Part shown: positions 47,653 to 58,402 of the stretch, in pieces | Layout of the letters: each line of letters starts with the position of its first letter | Numbering within the stretch: the first letter of the stretch is position 1 | NCBI GenBank assembly: GCA_033807695.1 | Contig: CM066300.1 | Location: 3,286,001 to 3,350,000 of the forward strand | Direction of reading: 5' to 3' | From: Daedaleopsis sinensis | Taxonomy: Eukaryota > Basidiomycota > Agaricomycetes > Polyporales > Polyporaceae | DNA length: 64,000 nt | Notes under the pieces: generated by a model | Told to the model about the DNA's origin: nothing | Seen by the model: the letters and a program-made list of their open reading frames with translations, nothing else | Database searches by the model: none | Position numbers and translations under genes: made by a program

Positions 47653-49543
47653 ATGAGTGCCGCCCCCGCCCCCTCCGAGCCCGCCTCGTCATCTTCCACC
47701 CTTTGGGCGACCGGTGCGTGCCAGCCTTCATTCACATGGCCGCTCCCTCCGTTCTCACATCTCTCTGTTCCAGCGTCCAAGGAGTGGGTCATTCCCGCGA
47801 AGCCAAAGCCTGGACGGAAGCCCAAGAAAGACGTCGCTCCCCCAGTCGAGGAAGGTATAGAGGTGAGCCAACAAAATACTCGGCGCTAATGCCGACACTA
47901 ATGAAGTGGTCAGACCGACGCGAAGGGCCGACGCGTTCAGAACAGGTGCGCATTCTCATTCCACCCGCGTGTCTCGCATATTGACGCATGTCCCCAGAGC
48001 TGCCCAACGCGCATTCCGTGAGCGGAAACAGTCGCAGCTCGCCGAGCTCCAAGCTCGTGTGCAGCAGTACGAGCAGGGGGAAATCGAGCGCAACGTCGCC
48101 CTCCAGAACATCGCAAAGCGCCTCAAGGAGGAAAACGAGAAGCTCCGCAAGGAAAACTTCATGCTCAGGGAGAAGGTCTCCCAGTACGAGACCGAACGCG
48201 GCTCCGTCAAACGTCTTCGTGATGAATTCTCCCCACAGCCATCATACGAATCCACCCACTCCCCTGCTAGGAAGCGTTCCCGAGCTTCTGTAGATCCCTT
48301 TGCGAACTTCACCCAGACATCGTTTTCTCCGACAGCATACGCTTCTTCTCCATCCGCTATGTCCTCCGCAGACTCCGACGCCCACTCTAGCTTCTCCCCT
48401 CTCCCGACATCTGCCCGCGATACTCCGTTATTCCCTCAGAACTTTGGCCTGAACGGGATCTTCGATCTCGCGACGTCAGGGAAGACGAGCTTATTCGAAC
48501 CCGGCGGTTCTTTGGACACCTTTGACTGCGGCTTCTGCAGCGACACCACTCCTTGTGTCTGCCGCGAGCTCGCTCTCCAGCAGGTCTCAGAACGCATGTC
48601 CTCTGTCAGCGCCGTGTCCTCCATGAAAATTGACACTGGTGACCACAACTCAGCTACCGTTGCCTCGTCCCCCGTCGTCGTCCAGACCCAAAGTTCTTCC
48701 ATCCTAGACAACCTACCAGCGTACCAGCCACCCATACCGCTGCGCCGTAGGCCTCACAACCCCTCGCTGCAACCCATCTTCCCCATCACACTTCCCACCC
48801 CCGAACCCCCGAAGCCAGAAATTCCCTCGTGCACCGGTGACCCGTCAAACTGTCCAGCGTGCGCAGACGATGCGTTTGGGAAGGCCTTCTGTGCGGCAAT
48901 CAGCCAGTCTGTCACCTTCTCCCCTCCCTGCAAAGACTGTCCTTGCCGTTCCGAGAACGGCGGGGGCAGCTGTTCATCCGCGAACGGCGGTAGCAGTTGC
49001 TGTGGGAACCCTGACGGATGTGGGCGGGCCAATCCCGGGGTGTCCGCCGCCGCCGCACCCGCCGCATCCTCTGCAGCAGCGCCGCTCACTTCATCCCTGT
49101 TGATGTCCGAGCCTCTCACGACCACCGACACCATGCCATGCGATGCAGCCTGGCGGCAGATAAAGTCCCACCCCAACGCCGCCTTCACCGACCTCTCGCT
49201 CCTCGCCGAGGTGGTCGCGCGCCGCTCCAAGTGCACTGGTCCGCGCGTGGAGTTATCTCCAGCCCCGGGCTCGGTAACGCCGGAGCGTGATTTATCACCT
49301 AGCCTGAGTCTGCCCGCCTTCATGCAACAGCTTGATAGCCAATCTATCATCCTCACCGACCCACACGCACAGTATCACCAAGCACAACGGACACGTGTTA
49401 GCGCCAGCGGGACGTCGTCGCCCCCGCAACTCGTGCCCCAAGACGTACTGGTGAAGTGCGGTCGTCAGCGGGTTCGGGAAGTGATGGCGGACGGAGTTCG
49501 TGATGCGCTCCGCCTCCTCGACGCTAGGTTTGCTGTGCCGTGA
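47653..49543 (+). CDS. HAPX: HapX-type bZIP iron regulator
   Basis: HapX binds the CCAAT-binding complex and DNA to repress iron-consuming genes in iron starvation and to respond to iron excess through Cys-rich iron-sulfur sensing motifs. Exons 47653-47713, 47774-47862, 47914-47945 and 47998-49543 give 575 residues. The CBC-contact motif KEWVIPAKPKPGRKPKK is at about 23-39. The bZIP basic region (KGRRVQNRAAQRAFRERK, about 54-71) is followed by a zipper with many hydrophobic heptads to about 125. Cys-rich regions are CGFCSDTTPCVC (238-249), C339-x6-C-x2-C349, and a C372KDCPC cluster with more Cys up to about 402. The C-terminal third has a conserved helix TDLSLLAEVVARRSKCTGP. The bZIP is split by intron 3 within Arg61. 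The CBC motif plus Cys clusters make the call strong. Confidence 0.93.
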
Positions 49544-49781
49544 CGAGGGGGGCTACGTATGAAGATTAGTTTGTATGATTAACTTACTCAATATACTTAT
49601 GCTTCCTATTTGTCGTGTATATTACAACGCTGCACCGACCATATAGACATCCGTACATCGCATACAAACCACCGCAGACCGAGCACCGTCATATATTCCG
49701 GGACTTTTAGCCAAGGGAACTCGGGTAAGCAACACACCAAGTCGCCAACGGTCGCACCCGCGAGGGCTCGTTACGCACAAA

Positions 49782-52373
49782 TTAGCCTCCCAGCCCATTA
49801 TATTTGGGGTTACGTGCCGTTACATCGCGAGCCTTGCGTTCTCTCCTCAACCGCGATCCTTTTGTCATCATGCCCCGCCACGTCCGTGAGATCGCCCGGA
49901 TGGTGTTTCGGAGGGCCTGCTGTTCCACGTACGTCAACTCCTCGCGCACGGCCCCGTTCGTCCAGTGCAGCAGCCGAAACGCGAGCGCCAGCTCTCGGAG
50001 GCACGCCGCCGAGAGCTCGCTCGGAAGAAGCGCGACCTGGGGCCACAGCTGGAGCAGCACACGCCGTGCGACGCCGTAAGCCTTGGCGCGGAAGAACGCG
50101 CTCACGAGCGCGTCGATCGCGGGCACGTCCGGACGGACGCCCTCCGCGACCATGTTGCGGAACGCCTTGACCGCAGAGGTCGGGCGAGCGAGGCGCGCCC
50201 AGCCTGCGATGAGGATCGTGTGCGTCTTCACATCCGCTTTAACCCCGGCCCCGGTGGCCTCACGCATCACGTCTGCAGCGGCATCGACGTCTCCGAAGGC
50301 AGCGTAGCCTTCCATCAGCGCGCCGTAGTGGTGGAGGGTGGGCTGGAGACCGGCGGCGAGCATCTGACGGAACGTCTGGTATGCGGTGTCCATGTCTTTC
50401 CGGACGAGCGCGTCTTGCTTGATGCGCATGGCGAGCGTAGCGCGGTCGCTCTTTACTCCGCGATCGGCAAGAGACTGCACGATGGGCAGCACATGACGGC
50501 TGAGCCTCCGGTAGTAAGGAAAGGTCATGCCCGCGTCGGGAAGGAACAGCTTGGCGTCGTCGGCCGGTGAGTTTGCCGTAACCGTAGTGTTCACAGTCTC
50601 GGGGGATATTCGAGGGCCAGTTACGTGCCACCCCCTCGGCATCGCAAACTTGCGTGGAGGGCGAGAGAGTGAATGCAGGAGAATGTTAAGATGCTGCAGG
50701 GTCGGGGACACTCCGACCGACATCAGGATGCGCACAATCCTGATGACCTCGCGAGAAGCCCTGCCTTCGAGCCGCAGCTTGTTCTTCAGCAGTATGGAGA
50801 GCGTCGTGGCGTCCGCGTCGACATTGGTCAGACGCATGATTGTCAAGACCGCGTGTAACCCGCGGTATCTGTAAACCTTGAAGACACCTTCCAACAGCGC
50901 GTTGAATAGTCGAGTGCTAGGTGGTGTGGGAGGAGGGATGGGATGTTGGGGCGCAATTGAATCTTTAAAACCGAGACTATGCAAGATCTCAGCGGCCTCG
51001 AAGGATTGCTCTAGAACCCGAGCGACCACATGTAAGGCGTCGTTGGGGTGGCCTGAAGCGAAATACAGGCGGACCAACGCAGCAGCAGTTCGACTATCGG
51101 GAGCGGCCCCGGCAGCTTGCATTTGGTGGATGACATGGATAGCCCGGGGTACATCGCCCTGACGAGCGAAGTGGTCGAGTAGTTGGCTGTACGTCGTAAC
51201 ATCGATGAGGCTCTGCAGACGAGGGGGAAGGGGTGATAGTGTTGAAAGGAAATTCGCAGAACCAGCGCCGCTCGTCGCGTCGCCGTCCTGGATGGTATCT
51301 GCCCCAAGGGGGGAGCTCTGGTCTTCGCATTCGCGTGGCACGGCAAATAGCAGCTCCGTAACGCCAGGCATATCGTCCGCATCTAACATGAGCTTTATCA
51401 GACCGTTCAGGATAGCGCCTGCGACCCTGTTGTTGGTGGCAGAGGCTAGGGCAGCTAGAGCTTGGGCCTTGAGAGCGGGGGCGAGCCCCAATGACCGATA
51501 ATTGTGGACGATGATAGAAAACGTCACGTCCGTGACCGGAAAGCCGGATGCTTGCATGAGTTCTACGGCGGTAAGAGCGGACGTAAGATCGCGGTTGCGG
51601 AGATACATAGCAATGAGCAGATGGTAGGTGTGCCGTGACGGGATTACACGTTCTTTCTCGAAGAGAGATAATGCGTCCGCGACCGGCACAACACGCGGAA
51701 GCTCTCCCATAGCGTGAAGACGGTGGTTGAGAAGGCCTGTGGTGGTGTAGCCTAGATATTGTCGAGCGAGAAGCGTGAGGCGGATGATGTCTCTCCACCG
51801 CCTTCCCTTGGCCAACCTTGCAGCAAGATCGTAGTAGAATTTGATTGAGAAGTGGTAGCCGCTCTCGTTCACGACTCGCACTGTCCAGACTGCGAACTGA
51901 GGACCGCGTGAATCCATGAGGTAGAGCACCAAGCCTGGCGCATAGCGGGGGTCGCGCAGGTAATGAATAACGTGACTGGCTCCGGCGTGTAGGATATTGT
52001 TTCTGAAACAGCGTGATGGATACAGAGCAAAAAGCTGGTCGAGAGTCGACAGGACCTCCGGGGGTGGCGAAAGAGGTGCCATGAGGTTCCCACTCGCACC
52101 TTGCTTCGATGTATCCTGATGCAGAGCCAAGCCTTCCAACGTTTCGTCTGTGCGCGGTTGCTCCCATTGGCTCTGGGGAGAAGACAGGTTCTCTATTGAG
52201 GCATGAGAATGGCTCAGCTTGAGAGCTACAGCTGGCGGCCATAGAACACCACGGGTTGAGTGGAGGGGCTTCGCGTTCAGCCATGGAGGCCGTGAGGGAG
52301 TCCTGAGTCGTTCGAGAACGGCGTGCGCGGCCTGTGACAGATGCCTGAGGTCCCGGCCAACTCTCCAGGGCAT
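49782..52373 (-). CDS. Pentatricopeptide repeat protein, probably mitochondrial
   Basis: This single-exon gene encodes 863 residues from the ATG at 52373 to the stop at 49782. The N-terminus (MPWRVGRDLRHLSQAAHAVLERLR) is basic and amphipathic, like a mitochondrial presequence. Several 35-residue helical-pair repeats are readable, for example around TYHLLIAMYLRNRDLTSALT, TYSQLLDHFARQGDVPRAIH, TRLFNALLEG, TLHHYGALMEGYAAFGDVDA and THTILIAGWARLARPTSAVK, each with the PPR Asn/Asp pattern. PPR proteins bind organellar RNA and direct its processing or translation; the target here is unknown. The lack of introns, unlike nearly all neighbours, is notable but common for PPR genes. Together with SLS1 it links the window to mitochondrial gene expression. 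Confidence 0.85.
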   Translation of the reverse strand: MPWRVGRDLRHLSQAAHAVLERLRTPSRPPWLNAKPLHSTRGVLWPPAVALKLSHSHASIENLSSPQSQWEQPRTDETLEGLALHQDTSKQGASGNLMAPLSPPPEVLSTLDQLFALYPSRCFRNNILHAGASHVIHYLRDPRYAPGLVLYLMDSRGPQFAVWTVRVVNESGYHFSIKFYYDLAARLAKGRRWRDIIRLTLLARQYLGYTTTGLLNHRLHAMGELPRVVPVADALSLFEKERVIPSRHTYHLLIAMYLRNRDLTSALTAVELMQASGFPVTDVTFSIIVHNYRSLGLAPALKAQALAALASATNNRVAGAILNGLIKLMLDADDMPGVTELLFAVPRECEDQSSPLGADTIQDGDATSGAGSANFLSTLSPLPPRLQSLIDVTTYSQLLDHFARQGDVPRAIHVIHQMQAAGAAPDSRTAAALVRLYFASGHPNDALHVVARVLEQSFEAAEILHSLGFKDSIAPQHPIPPPTPPSTRLFNALLEGVFKVYRYRGLHAVLTIMRLTNVDADATTLSILLKNKLRLEGRASREVIRIVRILMSVGVSPTLQHLNILLHSLSRPPRKFAMPRGWHVTGPRISPETVNTTVTANSPADDAKLFLPDAGMTFPYYRRLSRHVLPIVQSLADRGVKSDRATLAMRIKQDALVRKDMDTAYQTFRQMLAAGLQPTLHHYGALMEGYAAFGDVDAAADVMREATGAGVKADVKTHTILIAGWARLARPTSAVKAFRNMVAEGVRPDVPAIDALVSAFFRAKAYGVARRVLLQLWPQVALLPSELSAACLRELALAFRLLHWTNGAVREELTYVEQQALRNTIRAISRTWRGMMTKGSRLRRERKARDVTARNPKYNGLGG

Positions 52374-53631
52374 GGACAGCCAGGATGACGGGACGGCGAA
52401 ATCCCCAATTCGCCGCCGTGAGCTGGATGGGCGTTAGGAAAGGTGTATGCTGGCAAACAGCTGGAACATACCTTAGCACGGGGTATGTGCTATGACGCGA
52501 GGGGAGGGGAGTTGAGGGACATGCAAAGCGGCGAGCGAGGGGTCTGGCGAGACGAGGTGAACGCACAGAACGACGAGTCCGACCTCGACCTCGACTTTTC
52601 GCGTCTGGCCAGTGGCAGCCGCCAGCGTCGGTGCTATCCGGCCATTTCCGGTAAGCGTCACCTCCCGCGCCTCCTCAGTGCCTTTGCATCTCCTCGTCCG
52701 CCTCCATGAGTGTCCTTGAACGTTAACCTCTGCATGACCATCTGCTCCTCGTTGAACGCGATTCCTAGAAACACACGTCGCTCCCGGTCATGCACAGCGT
52801 CCACATACCCGACTGCAACTGCCAGACCTACGTTCCCCGCCCCGTTGGGTCTCGCTCCATTCGCTGCCCGGCATTCACATCGACCGGAGTCCACATTATT
52901 GACCGGGTATGTGTCTACCTATGAGGCAGAGAAGACGGAGTAGACATGCTCGTCGGCTCAGTTCTCCCAACGCCGCGCGGTTCCATGGACTGCTACATCG
53001 TCACCCGAAGTCCGGTCAAAACACAGCATTCTCCTTGCACTGTCAAGAGAACGCTCGGCAACTTTCTACGTCCTCGGGTCCCGCATAGTAAGTGATTCAA
53101 GACAGCTCGGACTTGCATCACTCCACTCCTCAACAAGGACATATAACATTGATCAACTGCGTCCGTCTCGTGCGGCGACGCCACACGGAATGGCTTTGGG
53201 TGGGCGCTGTGACGCTGCGAGGATGAACTTTGCTCGGACGTTGTAGGCAAGGTGAGGGCTGTCAGCGGATGTCCGAGGCATACTTCAGGTTAGAGATGAT
53301 CCACCATCTGCGAAGCCAGCTCGTGCACACCCGAGGCACGTACCTGAGAACCGAGCAGCTAGAGCTGACGCCAACAACGCATGCAGACAGACGGCAGCAA
53401 GCAACAAGGTGCAGAAACGTTGTTTCTGATGGATCGAGCGTATTATCCTCAGTCAGGAGTGAGACGGTCTGTGCGTGAGTTTGGAGTGGCCAGCAGCCAG
53501 GAACAGACCTCGCCGGCCACGAGGAAGAGCTGTGTTGTGGGCGGTGCTCCGGAGAGTTAACGGCTCTGGAGGCAGACTGATCTCGTCCGTACTCTATTTA
53601 CAAACTTCCTCGAGTCGAGCAAGGTGATTGG
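52374..53631. other. Intergenic region with unresolved short frames
   Basis: A 1.26-kb stretch upstream of the PPR gene. A minus-strand frame at 52894-52658 reads protein-like (LAVAVGYVDAVHDRERRVFL) but has no clear start, splice-consistent upstream exon or known family, so I leave it uncalled. The rest shows nothing recognisable. Confidence 0.45.
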
Positions 53632-53961
53632 ATGGATGATGGTTCCGAGCCCGACGCCAATGTGGCAAACCCGCACTGGAAGGGTAGCCTGCGCGGACGT
53701 CTGCGACATCCTGTCGTCCGGTATTACTTCCTCCTCGCGCCCGTTCTACTCACTGCCTCAGCCCTCTGGGCGAGCCGCAGTTTGGTGGGTAAAGTTGCAA
53801 CTGCTGATGGCTGACCTAGGCATCTGTGTGGCCTTACATCAGCTGCGTATCCGTGTCGGCGCGCGCAGACTGCAGTAGTTGCGGCCTGTGCAGCCTTGGT
53901 CCTCGCCATGACTCGAGGTCCATGGGCGGCTTTAGCGGGAGCGGGAGCGGGCTCTCGTTAG
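53632..53961 (+). CDS. Putative small two-helix membrane protein (tentative)
   Basis: A tentative two-exon model, 53632-53784 and 53869-53961, gives 81 residues. The first exon encodes a basic segment (HWKGSLRGRLRHPVV) followed by a strong hydrophobic helix RYYFLLAPVLLTASALWAS. The second encodes another helix TAVVAACAALVLAM and ends in an Ala/Gly-rich stretch and a stop. The joining intron has GTGGGT and GCGCAG ends with a possible CTGAC branch point, but other acceptors exist. No family is recognised, and it may be a fragment of a larger gene or non-coding. Confidence 0.3.
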
Positions 53962-54323
53962 TCGCCCGCGCTGACTCGGCTACAGCGTACTCTCCATCCA
54001 TCTTTATGCTCATGGCCGTCCTGCATTGTACTTTTTTTCCTGCAGTTTCAAGGCCGTGATTGGTTTCCGGCAGTTGAGATCTCGCACTGATCCCTCGACC
54101 TCCATCACAGGGACCCGTACCGGTTTGTTTGTCGCAGGCCTTTTGCGTGGAGAATTTGCACTGACACTGGCTGTTCTCACAGGCGTTTGAGGTTGACACT
54201 CGGCTATTTCCGCCCTTCGGTCAATCATCGTGGCTCAGTCATCTAACCCATGCATGCTCCTTTCGATATATAAGACGGACGCTGTTCAACCCAACCCTCC
54301 ATCCCTCATTGTGCCAACCCACC
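53962..54323. other. Intergenic region and promoter of adenylation gene
   Basis: These 362 bases precede the adenylate-forming enzyme gene and contain its TATA box at 54267. No other feature is supported. Confidence 0.5.
54267..54273 (+). promoter_or_regulatory. TATA box of adenylate-forming enzyme gene
   Basis: A TATATAA motif lies 51 bases upstream of the ATG at 54324. Few genes in the window have such a clear TATA box, which fits a regulated rather than housekeeping gene. It is a motif match only. Confidence 0.45.
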
Positions 54324-56094
54324 ATGCCTTCATTCCGGACTCATCTCACTGTACTCGAACAAACCGCCTCGCGTTGTCCTGACGCCGCCGTCTTCCGCGT
54401 TCCCCGACTGCACCCCGACTCCGAAGACGTCCTGGAATGGGACATTGTCACCTACAGTCAATTCTGGCGTGATGTTGAGCGGTTCGCAAGACATTGGACA
54501 GCGAAACTCACCGCCGACGGAGTTCCTTCACGGTCTGTCGTTGGCCTATGGTATGACTCCACCCTTTCAGAATCGTCGAAAACCTTACTGACTCTACTTT
54601 CGCAGGCTCGGAGGCTTGACCTACGTGGATGCAGTGCACATCTACTCTATCGCACGAGCAGGATACATCCCACAATACTTCTCATTACGACTACCCAACC
54701 CGGACATCATCTTTGAGCTACTGGAGAAGTCCAATGGTCGGGCACTGATCTACGACGCTTCCTACGCATCTGTTCTGGGCCAGAACCCCGTGCCGACATA
54801 CACTGCTGTGGACGCACGCACACTCCCCGCTGCCCAGGCGACGCTCCCGCCGAACCGAGAAAGCACAACCGGCGACGACACCCTCATGATCTTTCATACA
54901 TCGGGCTCGACATCTGGTCGCCCGAAGCTGGTTCCGGTCAGCTACGCCTGGTGGGATTTCGCCCTGACCAAGATCCACGAGCACATGCGACCAAAGGTCA
55001 CTCGCAACGGTCGGCAAGACGTCACCGTCTGGATGTGAGTTGCACAGCATACATCTTCCGGTCAATTCGCTGACTTCCTGTGACCGAACAGGGGGAGCAT
55101 GTGCCACTTCGGCCAATCATTTATGCTCGCTGGCATGATCCAGCACGGGTCGTGTACTGTCCAGTTCACGAAGCCGACATTCTCGTCGGACGAGCTAGTT
55201 GACATGTTCCAGCGCTGCGGTCTCTCGCGCATGAACCAGTTCCCTACCTTCCTGAGTCAGCACCTTCGCAATTCACGGCACAACCCCAAGCTTCTCGCAC
55301 TGCTGCAGGGCCTCGACGAGATCCTGATTTCTGGGCTGATGATGTCGCCCGAGGACGAGGAGTGGGTGTACCGCAATGGGATCAAGCTGACGAACTGCTA
55401 CGGTAACACGGAGATCGGATCCATGCTCGTCACGCCCGCTTCGGAGCTGGACAGCACCAGCGCTGCGCCGGGGTCCAACCCAGTGCACACCCTCGCGCCT
55501 GTGCCGGGATCCAAGTACGCGTTTGTTCCTGTCGACGGCGAGTCCGACAACGACGCGGAAGCTAGCTACGCGAACGCGAACGCGCAGCTCCTTGAGCTCA
55601 TCGTGCTCGCGCAGTCGCCGGACTGCCCCGACCCGTCTCTGCGGCACGCCGATGGCCACTACCACACAGGCGATCTCTTCATCGAAGTTACCCCGGGCCG
55701 CTACGTCTACCGCGGGCGCAACGACGACTGGATCAAGAGCGAAAACTCGCTTCGCTGCGACACGAAGGCGATCGAGGACAACGTCCTGTCCACCTGTGCA
55801 GACCTCGTGGCGGCGTGCATTGTCACCGGAAACGGCAGGCCTTCCCCGGCGCTCTTCGTCGAGCCAGCGGCGGAGGGCGCGGATCCGGAGAGGCTGAAAC
55901 GCGACATCGTCCGGAGGATACGGCCATTCCACGCACGGCGGTACATTCACGAGCGCATAATGTCCGCCCAATTCGTCGTCGTCGTTCCCCGGAATACCCT
56001 TCCTCGCACCGCGACAAAGGGCAACATCCGAAGACGCGCCGTCGAGGATGCGTTCAAGGCCGAGCTCGATCGGGTGTATGGCGTCACCTGCTAG
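54324..56094 (+). CDS. Stand-alone adenylate-forming enzyme (NRPS-like A domain / acyl-CoA ligase)
   Basis: This ANL-superfamily enzyme should activate a carboxylic acid with ATP; the acid is not predictable by eye. Exons 54324-54550, 54606-55034 and 55092-56094 give 552 residues. The motifs are A3 P-loop TSGSTSGRPK (174-183), A5 NCYGNTE (320-326), A7 HTGD (about 410-413), A8 YRGRNDDWIK, and the A10 catalytic lysine K528 in TATKGNIRR. The divergent A5 (NTE without the usual aromatic context) and the A8 pattern resemble basidiomycete adenylate-forming reductases (NRPS-like). However, the protein ends right after A10, and no carrier or thioester-reductase domain follows in 420 bases of downstream DNA before the next gene. 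It could therefore be a CoA ligase or a split partner. The first ATG in frame was chosen. Confidence 0.85.
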
Positions 56095-56513
56095 GTTCGC
56101 TCCAGCTCTCGGTATCCTATTCCTATGTATGTCGCTCGCGATATCTATTCGCCTCTGCACGTCTTGCACACACTGTCCTGTCTTTCTTGCTCATCCTCCA
56201 TTGCATGTATCGTTATCTCCCTGCTTTCTCTACTTACGCCCCCTCACTGTACCACTAGAATCTGTTCACTATACCGTATATAATCTGTAGACTAATCTCC
56301 CCCCACGTGCTACTCGGACTTACACCATCTGCCTCTGCTATCGCTTCGTTCCTTGTATCGTACACTTTGACCGCGTCGATCGCGTAGTTCGTCGACCTAG
56401 TCCGTCGACATGTCTCTATGGATATTCTCTACAGATTGGTTGAACAAACTCTAGTAACTATACAATGTGTTGACTATGGTAAAACAAGCACAACAATGAC
56501 ATGATAATTAGAG
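56095..56513. other. Intergenic region between convergent genes
   Basis: These 419 bases are 3' UTR of two convergent genes. They show no motif for a carrier or reductase domain that could extend the adenylation enzyme. Confidence 0.6.
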
Positions 56514-58163
56514 TTACTCAGCCTCCTCTAAACGCACCCTTCCGCCGTCTGTGCCCGCTTCCTGATCCAACAGACTGCGAGCGAGAAGGTCTGCATCCTC
56601 CTCATTGCGAGCGTCCGCAAAGCCCAGAGCTAGGAAACTTGAGACCACGATCATCGCCCCGAACACCACCTGCGCTTTGGCCGGCCTTCCGAGCAAGAAG
56701 TCTCCCAGGACGGCCAGGGGCATCGTCAGACTCAGCCCCACGGTGACGACAAGCGGCGTAGTCTTCAACATCGCTATCACATAGATATAGTCGCTGGACC
56801 AAGTTATCGCCATCTGCAATTGAGATTAGGGTCAGCATGAAGGTCCGGAGAATGCGCCGACAGCGGCACACGTACATTCACTAAAAGCGCTACCACAGCC
56901 TTGTGCGTGTGTGGCAACTCAAAGGGCTCTAGGCCGGTGAGATGCAGGAAGACGCCAATCGGCCAGCATGCAAGGATGTTGAATAGACCGACAAAGCCGA
57001 AGAATAGCTGCATGTCTACGCGTGACTCGGAACGTATCCGGACCTTGAGGAGAGTCACATAAAGTGCATAGAACAGGGCTGAGAAAATCGCGAGCGCATC
57101 GCCAATGATGGGCATAGCTGGCAGATTTGACATGTCCGCGGATGGAGCACCGGGGGCCGCAGGCTGCGGCTGCGAGGAGTCCGAGAGAGATACGAGGACC
57201 ACCCCAACGAAGCTAACGCAAAACAACGTAAGCATACGCATCCGACGGCCAGGGTTCAGGAGGATACGAGCCTGGTGAACACAGCGCCAATCTTGATCAA
57301 GGTCAAGCTCTCTACCCTGAAAATGCGCCCAATGCCTAGAGTGAAGAAGCCTGCCAGAAATAGGCGATTCGGAATATGATCGTGTGAGGCTAGACCGAGG
57401 GGGTACTCACCACTCATGCTTGACAAGATCGTAGCACTGGCGACGCTAGTATAATCCAAGGAGGCATTCACCGTCCAGTTCGCAATGAACCACAAAAGGC
57501 AAAAGACCGCAGCGAGATGCGCTGTCTGACGAGTAGTGAGAGGAGTCAATTTGTCATCCGTTACGCGACTCTCTGAGTGGAGAGCCTCGGTGCTCTGTCA
57601 AAATATAGGGTCGGTAAGAGCTACACGTACGTGCGGCATGTGTCTTATGACTTACTGTGATTCCCAATGTCTCGGCAGCATCGACATCTGTCAGCAGTGG
57701 CTCGTACGGTCCACGACGGCTGCGGGAAATGATGAGCAACATGTGATACGAAACGTGCCGACGACCTACCTACCACCTTCAGCATTCTCATGGCCCTTCT
57801 TCCAGACCGTACGAATGACGAAGGGAAGCAAATATAGCGCAAATGCACTCGTATTCAGATACGTAACACTGGGAGCAAGGTATGAGATCCTGAATGTTGC
57901 TGAAGGACACCGAAACCTACAGGAATGGCTTCTCATAACCGTCCTCGAACAAATCCTGTCTCGACGGTTGGCGTTGTGCACCGAGCGTACTGAGAGAGAC
58001 GTACCTGCGTTACGAAATTGGACGAGGTCCATAGAACGACGACACATAGTAGCAAGAGGATGCCGACGACGTAATTCCTCTTGCTTTCCATCTGGGACAG
58101 GACGCGAGACCTGGACCTGCCGCGAGAACGTGCACGGAGCGGGGGCGAAGGGGGTGTATCCAT
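56514..58163 (-). CDS. SLC35F/EamA-like transporter
   Basis: This member of the drug/metabolite transporter superfamily resembles SLC35F5 and yeast vacuolar-membrane YML018C/Thi74-type proteins; the substrate is unknown. Eight exons (58163-58005, 57955-57921, 57868-57770, 57719-57656, 57594-57411, 57350-57272, 57212-56876, 56813-56514) give 418 residues and about ten transmembrane helices. Family blocks include WTSSNFVTQ, LFEDGYEKPFLVTYLNTS, FCLLWFIANWTVNASLDYTSVASATILSS, GDALAIFSALFYALYVTLLK and a C-terminal SLTMPLAVLGDFLLG. The intron after exon 6 (57271-57213) only keeps frame with a GC donor (AG|GCTCGT), giving FTSFVGVVLVSLSD as in relatives. The ATG at 58163 is the first in frame. It is divergent from SLX9 across 239 bases. 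Confidence 0.86.
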
Positions 58164-58402
58164 CAGCAGGCCGGGTGTGTGGGCATCGCTGGCGGGGTCA
58201 GGGAGCGAGGCAAACTGAGAGTGCCTGGGAGGGGGAGCCAGGAGAGAGCAACAGCTCCGAGTCTGGGAAGCTGTAAGCCACTGGGAGTCTACAGTACCCG
58301 AAGCACGCAATTTCCGTTCTCAGCCACAGCATCCAGCCAATCCAAGTTCTCTGCTTCCACCGTTATCCCTACCTCCGCGCCCCTCACCGACTCTCTGCAG
58401 CC

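Noticed and set aside
51094..52566. 490-residue minus-strand frame in a second register
   Set aside because: It overlaps the PPR protein in another frame, is rich in Ser/Arg/Pro and lacks repeat structure; the PPR frame is the coding one.
55273..56169. Minus-strand 298-residue open frame
   Set aside because: It lies antisense to the adenylation enzyme, whose motifs A5-A10 are intact. The translation is Arg/Val-rich and typical of a shadow.
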